This document shows, in pieces, positions 57,061-64,000 of a stretch of 64,000 bases of DNA (positions within the stretch are counted from its first letter, which is position 1; each line of letters begins with the position of its first letter). The translations under genes were made by a program, and so were the position numbers. Under the pieces are notes generated by a model that was not told the origin of the DNA, ran no database searches, and saw nothing but the letters and a program-made list of their open reading frames with translations. Source of the stretch: Anolis sagrei (taxonomy: Eukaryota > Chordata > Lepidosauria > Squamata > Anolidae). The DNA is taken from contig NC_090023.1 in assembly GCF_037176765.1 (NCBI RefSeq), forward strand, positions 103,262,366 to 103,326,365, written 5' to 3'.

Positions 57061-58417
57061 ACCTGGGGTTTTTTTTTTGGGGGGGGGGGGTGGCTTCAGG
57101 TTGCCATTGAACCACAAACCTGACTGGGTAATTGGGTGACCTTTGGCCACACCATGCACTCTGTTTGATCCTAACTTACAGAACTGTTGTAGGGATAAAG
57201 TAGGAGGAAGAAAGTCATGCGCAGCTCATTAACAAAAAGGTGGGCTATACCCGCAAAACTACCTAATATCCTTCATCTATTTACAAAAGGCTTGGTAAAG
57301 AAGAAAGGCATTTTGCCAGGGCAACAAAATACAGATCTGAAGTAGCCACCACCTGCATCATGTTTTGAGATCTACAACCTCATGAGTAAGAGGTTAACAA
57401 CACTCACAATATTATTTTCTCACTTAGGTTTTAAACATCCTCATCCATTTTACTGAAGGGTATTTGAGGTGGGGGAGGGGATGGGGGCTGTGATGCTGCC
57501 AGGCTGTGTTGTAACTTTTGAGTTATCCTGTGAGTATCACATGCACGACTGGGTCAAGGGTGTAGCTACAAGGAGGACACAAAATGAGAGCATCTTTTTT
57601 CAGTCCTCAAATGTATAGCATTGCAGTAAATTTAAACTTCAACTGAGTATGTAGAGCCTGGAGAAAAAAAATTACGTTTTTGAACAAAACTCCTAGAATC
57701 CCCTAACTCAGTGCTACTCAGAATGTGGATAGGGGCTGGTCTCTGAGCCAATGGCTACTCATTCCTAGCAAGTTCCTACAAAGGAAAGAAAGACTTGTAG
57801 TCAAATGGAAACAGTTGTGCACCAGTTCTTGGTTTCTGTTAACTATGTAAAGCCAAACGTCAACTTACAATCACCCTATGAATGTGTGAATGAGAGACAG
57901 ACACAAACACACAGTCATCAACAGCCCTGATCAGGTCTTGCAGACTCAGGGCCATCTTGTATGTGATTTTCCTTTTTTTCTGCTGCCTTCTGTCTTACCA
58001 AGCATTATTGCCTTTTCTAGAGAGTATTGTGGGATTTTCAGCCTTGATATTCTGGATTACATGGTTGTGTGGAAGGGTCCATGGTTTCTAGGAATTGTTT
58101 AGATTTAATTTGGGCAAGGACCCATTGAGTTTTCTTTTTAGCAGTCCATAGTATCCTCAAAAAGCTTTTTTCACTGTCCAGTTTTCCCAGTGACACATAG
58201 AAATGGGAAATACGATGGCATGGACCACCCTAACTTTAATCTTCAACTATGTATCTTCAACCATTCACAATCGTGTCCAGTTCCTTCATGGCTGCCTTTC
58301 CAAGTCCTACTCTTCCTCTTACTTCTTGACTGGAGTTCCCACTCTGATTAATGACTAAGCCAAAGGCTGGAAAATCTAAAACAAATTCAATGTACTCATC
58401 CCAACTTTATGTAAATA

Positions 58418-58746
58418 ATCTGTGGTGCAGCAGGTTAAACAGCTAAACTGTAGAATTTACTTACCAGAAGGTCTGTGGTTCGAATCCGCGGACAGGCTGA
58501 GCTCCCATTGTTAGCCCCAGCTTCTGCCAACCTAGCAAATTAAAGAATCTGCAAATGTGAGTAGATCAATAGGTACCGCTATGGCGGGAAGGTAACAGCA
58601 CTCCATGCAGTCATGCCTGCCACATGACCTAGGAGGTGTCTACGGACAACACCGGCTCTTCAACTTAGAAATTGAGATGAGCACCCCCCCCCCCCCCAAG
58701 AGTAAGACACAAATAGACTTAATGTCAAGGGAAACCTTTACCTTTA
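58418..58746 (+). repeat. Sauria SINE (type A)
   Basis: AATCTGTGGTGCAGCAGGTT head; GGAAACCTTTACCTTTA end. Confidence 0.85.
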
Positions 58747-59088
58747 GTCAGTGCTTGGAACTAGGCAACAGTGGTGACCAGGGCCTGAATCTCCTTTTGA
58801 CGATGGAAACCCACTGGGCAACTTTTGGCAAAGTCACATTCTTTCAACTACAGAGGAAGGCAAACTACTACCAAACAAACAATGCCATAATGCTATAAAT
58901 TGGAAATGACCTGAAGGCACACAAAGTGATGCAGAGTCTTTATTTTATTTCCTTTATGTTTCAACTCCAAACAATGAACAAAATCTGGCTGCCAGTATTT
59001 AGAAACTCTAAAATCAGGATAATACATACATACATAATACAAGACTCAAAAAGCAGGGGAGTTCAGGAGAAGAATCAATCATGGCCAG

Positions 59089-59566
59089 CAGGGCCGTAGC
59101 CAGAAAAAGTTTTTGGGAAGGGTTGAAATTTTCGGGGGGGGGGGGGGTGGGAGTTGAAAATTTCGCGCGGGGGGGGGGGGGGGGTTGAAACCTGCCTCCT
59201 AGCTCACGCTGAATCAAAAAGCACAGCAGGGGGCAGAACAGTCTTCCATAGCCTGCAGCTCTGCCTCTGTCAACCACCTCCACCAAGTCTGGCCTCCTTA
59301 ATGAGAGCATTCAACACACCCCCAACTTGGTTGCTTCACTACATCGGCTATTGTTGCAAGTAATGACAGTGTGAATAAATTGTCAATATTTGCCTGAGAC
59401 AGTGCTTGCAGTTCTGGAGGGACTCTTAATTTTTTGCATCTCATAGACTTAGCATGGGAATTTGGTTAACCAGTTAAAATTCATGAGTAAACCAGGCTTT
59501 TTTTAACCTGAAAATTTTCAGGGGGGGGGGTTGAACCCCTAAAACCACCCCCTCGCTACAGGCCTG
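59089..59566. mobile_element. hAT element (CAGGGCCGTAGCC family)
   Basis: Ends CAGGGCCGTAGCCAG and CTCGCTACAGGCCTG. TSDs ATGGCCAG (59081-59088) and ATGGCCAA (59567-59574), 7/8. G-runs up to about 17. Confidence 0.8.
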
Positions 59567-59689
59567 ATGGCCAACAAACACCTCCCAACAAAGGATTCCC
59601 CAGGCAGGAATCAGCCAGGCTTTGAAGCTGCAAAGGCATTAAATTCTAATCAAGGTGGCAAATTGCAACATTCACACGTACCTCTAGTA

Positions 59690-60153
59690 CAGTAGTTCTC
59701 AACCTTCCTAATGCCACGGCCCCTTAATACAGTTCCTCATGTTGTGGTGACCCCCAACCATAAAATTATTCTTGCTGCTCCTTCATAACTGTAATTTTGC
59801 TACTGTTTAGTTTTGGAGTTCACTTACATCCAGGGAACACTGTGGACTCAAACAATGATAGATCTAGACCAAACTTGGCATGAATATTCAATATGCCCAA
59901 ATGTGATCATTGGTGGAGTTTGGGGGAATAGACCTTAACATTTGGGAGTTGTAGTTGCTGGGATTTATAGTTCACCTACAATCAAAGAGCATTCTGAACC
60001 CTGCCAACAATAGAATTGGGCCGAACGCCCACACAGAACCCTCACAACCAACAGAAAATACTGTGTTTTCCGATGGTCTTTGGCGACCCCTCTGACACCC
60101 CCCTCATGACCCTTCCCCCCCAGGGATCCCGACCCCCAGATTGAGAAACACTG
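59690..60153. mobile_element. SPIN-like nonautonomous hAT element
   Basis: Left CAGTAGTTCTCAACCTTCCT then AATGCCACGGCCCCTTAATA and CAGTTCCTCATGTTGTGGTG, as I recall for SPIN elements. Right end GATTGAGAAACACTG. TSDs CTCTAGTA (59682-59689) and CTCTAGGA (60154-60161), 7/8. Confidence 0.75.
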
Positions 60154-60540
60154 CTCTAGGAAATAAGGGTTATTTTCCCCCACCTTGGACATGCCACAAA
60201 AATATAAACCTCATTAGCCGTCCCCTGCCACGTGTTGCTGTGGCCCAGTCTGTGTATATGTGCTACCTGTGTGTATTTGTATGTGTATATATTTGTGTAT
60301 ATGTGTATATATGTGTGTTTGCATATATATGTGTGGTTTTGTGCATGCTTGTAATGTATTTTTATATTTTTTGGCTTTTTAAGTCTCTTCTACTGTGTTT
60401 TTCAGTGTTTATATGAGTGATGGTCACTTGCTGGCCTGATACATGGATTGTATCCAAATTTGGTATCAATTCGTCCAATGGTTTTTGGATTATGTTAATC
60501 CCACAAATGAACATTACATTTTTATTGATATAGATTTACT

Positions 60541-60826
60541 TAGTTTCCAACAGACCTTTTTCCTGGGTCTTTATTGTTATTGTGAAGTATAAATATAGAT
60601 CAGGTATGGGCCAACTTGGGCCCTCCCTCCAGGTGTTTTGAACTTCAACTCCCACCATTCCTAACAGCCTCAGGCCCCTTCCTTTCCCCCCTCAGGCCTG
60701 AGTCTGTTAGGAATGTGGAGTTGGAAGTCCAAAACACCGGGAGGGGGGCTCAAGTTGGCCCATGCCTGATCTATATTTATACTACACAATAACAATAAAG
60801 ATCCTGGAAAAGGTCTGCTGGGAAAC
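60541..60826. repeat. long hairpin around a palindromic MITE
   Basis: The MITE core 60600-60771 is flanked by further inverted sequence: TCTTTATTGTTATTGTG and AGTATAAATATAGATCAGG at the left, inverse at 60772-60810. Arms total about 130 bp. Confidence 0.7.
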
Positions 60827-60889
60827 TCAAAGATGCTGTAGGTGATATTTCAAAGGAAGGGGGAGCAATGAATATCGGGAGGGGGCGCT

Positions 60890-61270
60890 GAGCATGCCTC
60901 TCCCATATCATGGAATTCAGGCGCAGGTTGAGCCTCCTCCTGGCCAGCCTGGGCTCCGCCTTTGGCCTCTCCTCGCGCCGCCTCCCTGGAAGTGCCCGGA
61001 TGAGTCCTAATACGGGCAATTCAGGAAGCTGCGCGCGAGCTCTCCCTGAAGGCGGCTCGCGACCGCTAGGAAAGTGGCCTGTGTCCGAGGATCCCTTCCT
61101 TTCCTCTCCGGTTGAGCCCCTCCTTCCACACCCAGAATGCAGGTGAGCCGTGGTAAAGTGAAGGGCCTGGAGGGACCTCTATATGCCGGGGAACGTGGCG
61201 CGCGACAGAGTTTGGTGGCAAAAGCAAGGGAAGGAAACCCGGAAGACCCTCCCTTGGCCCACGCGCTTTC
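60890..61270 (+). promoter_or_regulatory. PDCL3: CpG-island promoter, probably PDCL3
   Basis: CG-rich DNA with GCGCGC and CCGCC motifs around the candidate ATGCAG. A 78-residue open frame through it (60910-61146) is likely chance, from high GC. Confidence 0.55.
61137..61142 (+). CDS. PDCL3: probable PDCL3 first coding exon (codons Met-Gln)
   Basis: ATGCAG followed at once by donor GTGAGC, at the edge of a CpG island on the plus strand. PDCL3 (phosducin-like 3, a chaperone co-factor for protein folding) begins MQDPN in the sequences I recall, and it follows NMS in mammals. So a two-codon coding part of exon 1 fits both sequence and order. Exon 2 (DPNADTEW-like) was not found up to 64000 and should lie beyond. 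The call rests on context and six bases. Confidence 0.55.
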
Positions 61271-61370
61271 TGCTTCCCCGATTGGGTGTCACGTGATCGC
61301 TCTCCCCTCTGCAAAATGTCACCCTTTTTAAAAAAAATCCCTAGCCTCTCAAGCGTCCATTTCGATATAA

Positions 61371-61545
61371 TTAAGCATTTATTTATTTAGTTATTATTTA
61401 CAATATTTATATTCCGCCCTTTTCACCCCGCAGGGGAACTCAGGGCGGATTACAATGTACATATTACATGGCCAACATTCATTGCCATAAGACACACAAC
61501 ATATATAGACAGACACTCAGAAGCTATTTAACAATCCAGCTTTTT
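61371..61545 (-). repeat. L2-like LINE 3' end
   Basis: TTATATTCCGCCCTTTTCAC, CCCGCAGGGGAACTCAGGGC, GGATTACAATGTACATATTA. In the presumed PDCL3 intron 1. Confidence 0.6.
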
Positions 61546-62370
61546 CATGAGGGTATTCTGGCCACCAGGGGAGCTGTCGCTTCACCGTCCATTTGTGACA
61601 CTGATGAAGTACGTCCTCATTATTTGCATGCTTGCTGGAGATGTTTATGGCCTCGTAACCCTAAGAAAGTCATAGACACATATACCCATGGTTTTCCCTA
61701 AGCTTTCAATCAGAAGCGCTGCTTTTTACCTCATTGTCTCTTTGACATGACACAATAATTGTGGGTGACACAGCCTTCTTCGTCGTGGCCCTACTTTGCC
61801 AGGCATAATCTAGATAGGGGTGGCTAGAAGTGCGGTCTTCCTAATATTGTTAGACAGTGTTGGTTCCCTTAGCCAACCATGGGAGATGCACTTCATTCAT
61901 CTCTGCAGTACCATAGTCACGAGGCTTCATTGTGTATACTGTACAACACAACATCCTAATCTGCAGAACAAATATACATGGCTTCATTTATTCACAGTTT
62001 CACTTAAATACCCTTCATCAATAATCCCATTGAAAATAATTGAGTTCACTATAACACCACATGTCTATGCAAAATCTGTGAATGCATCCCTGCAGATACA
62101 GGGGTTGTTTTGTATTCTGAAATACCAAATAATTTGCTGCTTATGGTAATTCCATACATTTTCACCCTGCAATTTTTCATTGTTATTGCTTTAATTTCTG
62201 CAGTTTTTCCCCCCACATAGCTATTTGATTTATGTAAGCAGAATTTTTCTTCCAGTTCATCAGTAGAACATGGAATAAAGATTGTTATTGTTTACCTTGA
62301 AGTAAGTTCCACTCATTTCAATGCTTACTCCCAGATTGATGTGCACAGAGAATCATGCCCTTACTTACTT

Positions 62371-62890
62371 ACTTACTTCTTTATTACATTTATATACTGC
62401 TTTTCTCCCCCTAAGGGCACTCAAAGCGGTTTCCAACATTATAAAGGCAAAATGCAATGCCGTACATACATGTGACAACCAAAAAATAATAGCAAAACAA
62501 TAGCAAAGAACTATAAATTAACCTAACCAAATTAAAACATCAACAGAAAAGAACATTTAGACATAAAGCATAAAAACTAAACATAGATAATATAATGACA
62601 TTTATATTAAAACTCACTGATAAACAACACAATTTATTAAAACCACGCCATCCAAAATCAAGTCCATAGTCGTTCCATTGATCCATTCACTATTCCTTAT
62701 TTCACTACGAGCTTGCGATTTGAAATCTTGGTCACATAACCATGTTTTTACTTTCTTCCTGAATGTCAGGAGGGAGGGGGCTGATCTAATTTTACTAGGG
62801 AAGGAGTTCCATAGCTGAGGGGCCACCACTGAGAAGGCCCTGTCCCCACCAACCGCACCTGCAAAGAAGGAAAGACCGAGAGCGGGGTCT
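62371..62890 (-). repeat. L2-like LINE 3' end with reverse-transcriptase remnant
   Basis: The minus strand encodes [20 protein letters not shown] then FRKKVKTWL, the usual L2/CR1 ORF2 end. The tail TATATACTGCTTTTCTCCCC lies at low coordinates. Confidence 0.7.
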
Positions 62891-63084
62891 CCCCATAAGA
62901 TCTTAATCTCATGTACATTTTATGCAATATATTTGTGAATACCTAACAGTAATGTTTGTACTGTTAAACACTCTTGGTTCTTATCATAGTTGAATGTATA
63001 GGATTACAGGCCCAGTTGGAATATCCTGTGCAGGGATCTGTTTGGCTGGCATGATCTCTGTAATCTAAAACATGTATTACATTG

Positions 63085-63560
63085 TATTGACAAGGTGGAA
63101 TGTGTCCAGAGGAGGGCGACTAAAATGATCAAGGGTCTGGAAAACAAGCCCTATGAGGAGTGGCTTAAGGAGCTGGGCATGTTTAGCCTGAAGAAGAGAA
63201 GGCTGAGAGGAGATATGATAGCCATGTATAAATATGTGAGAGGAAGCCACAGGGAGGAGGGAGCAAGCTTGTTTTCTGCTTCCCTGGAGACTAGGACGCG
63301 GAACAATGGCTTCAAACTACAAGAGAGGAGATTCCATCTGAACATGAGGAAGAACTTCCTGACTGTGAGGGCCGTTCAGCAGTGGAACTCTCTGCCCCGG
63401 AGTGTGGTGGAGGCTCCTTCTTTGAAAGTTTTTAAACAGGGGCTGGATGGCCATCTGTCAGGGGTGATTTGAGTGCAGTGTTCCTGCTTCTTGGCAGGGG
63501 GTTGGACTGGATGGCCCATGAGGTCTCTTCCAACTCTTTGATTCTATGATTCTATGTGAG
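63085..63560 (+). repeat. CR1-like LINE 3' end, long intact frame
   Basis: Encodes [60 protein letters not shown] and [20 protein letters not shown] in one 125-codon frame, then the 3' tail ending GATTCTATGATTCTATG. A frame this clean suggests fairly recent insertion. Confidence 0.85.
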
Positions 63561-63833
63561 GCACTATTAGAATCTGAAAGGGGCAAATTTTTTTTTGGAC
63601 TACAGCTTTCAGTGGCCATTCTGATAGAGGAATTCTGAGAGTTGTAGTTCAAGAGCCACTTGATGTTGCATAGTGTAACTCTTTGATTTCATTTGCTGTA
63701 TTTACGTCCTATGGGATGTTTGTATTTGTATTTGGTGGCACAAGAGATTTGTGCTTTACAACTCTGAATACCCCTCCCTAAATGACAGATCCCATGTTTC
63801 CATGGCATGTTGTTATGGAAGTAGAATATAGAA

Positions 63834-63952
63834 CAGGCATGAGCCAACTTGGGCCCTCTGGATGTTTTGGATTTCAACTCCCACAATTGCTGTTAGGAAT
63901 TGTGGGAGTTGAAGTCCAGAACCCCTGGAGGACCGAAGTTTGCCCATGCCTG
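63834..63952. mobile_element. palindromic hAT MITE with perfect 8-bp TSD
   Basis: CAGGCATGAGCCAACTTGGG and inverse ending TTTGCCCATGCCTG. ATATAGAA is exact at 63826-63833 and 63953-63960. Confidence 0.85.
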
Positions 63953-64000
63953 ATATAGAACCATAACTGTGTGGTGTGAAAAGGTCCAAAAGTGACTTTC

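Larger units (their letters stand above)
58978..60560 (+). repeat. Penelope-like tail split by three insertions
   Basis: Pieces at 58978-59088, 59567-59689, 60154-60216 and about 60538-60558 read as one tail (TCTGGCTGCCAGTATTTAGA...AATATAAACCTCATT...CTTAGTTTCCAACAGACC). Between them lie two hAT elements and an unclassified piece of about 320 bp with a TG/TA-rich centre. Confidence 0.65.

Noticed and set aside
60141-60416. 91-codon frame with VYICVYVYICV runs
   Set aside because: Encoded by TG/TA-rich low-complexity DNA inside the unclassified insertion.
1-64000. LTR retroelements, endogenous viruses, Polintons, CRISPR arrays
   Set aside because: No paired LTRs, capsid, envelope or integrase signatures or spaced direct repeats were recognised on either strand by eye.

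Overview
The window is vertebrate nuclear DNA from a squamate reptile, most likely an iguanian-type lizard. Its genes have introns and CpG-island promoters. The repeats are those of lizards: Sauria-type tRNA SINEs, a second squamate tRNA SINE, 5S-rRNA-headed SINE pieces, CR1- and L2-like LINE tails, Penelope-like retroelement pieces, hAT, mariner and Tigger-like DNA transposons, and many foldback MITEs. No prokaryotic features, CRISPR arrays or recognisable LTR retroviruses were seen. Species cannot be fixed from sequence reading alone.

The gene order is CHST10 (minus strand, about 4.6-20 kb), NMS (plus, 33.2-44.8 kb), two histone H2A-variant genes (minus, 47.2 and 54.2 kb), and the probable first exon of PDCL3 (plus, about 61 kb). 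CHST10-NMS-PDCL3 matches the order I recall from human 2q11.2. CHST10 is complete: five coding exons give a 359-residue HNK-1 sulfotransferase, with a non-coding first exon in a CpG island. NMS is complete in ten coding exons. They give a 194-residue prepro-neuromedin S whose predicted mature peptide is 33 residues, amidated and ends FLFRPRN.

The most unusual genes lie between NMS and PDCL3. They are two intact, strongly diverged H2A variants in tandem about 7 kb apart. Each has a splice acceptor just upstream of its ATG and a polyadenylation signal, so they are not cluster-type replication histones. One ends in SQEF, the H2A.X-type phosphorylation motif, and has a changed acidic patch. The other ends in SQPM.

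The rest is repeat-rich. Notable items are a 442-bp inverted-repeat element filled with degenerate TTAGGG-like DNA at 31.0-31.4 kb, two adjacent broken mariner copies at 29.7-30.9 kb, a LINE holding two later insertions at 31.4-32.9 kb, palindromic Penelope-like pieces at 33.7, 36.4 and 38.5-39.2 kb, and a nested stack at 59-60.6 kb in which two hAT elements with 8-bp target duplications sit inside a Penelope-like repeat.
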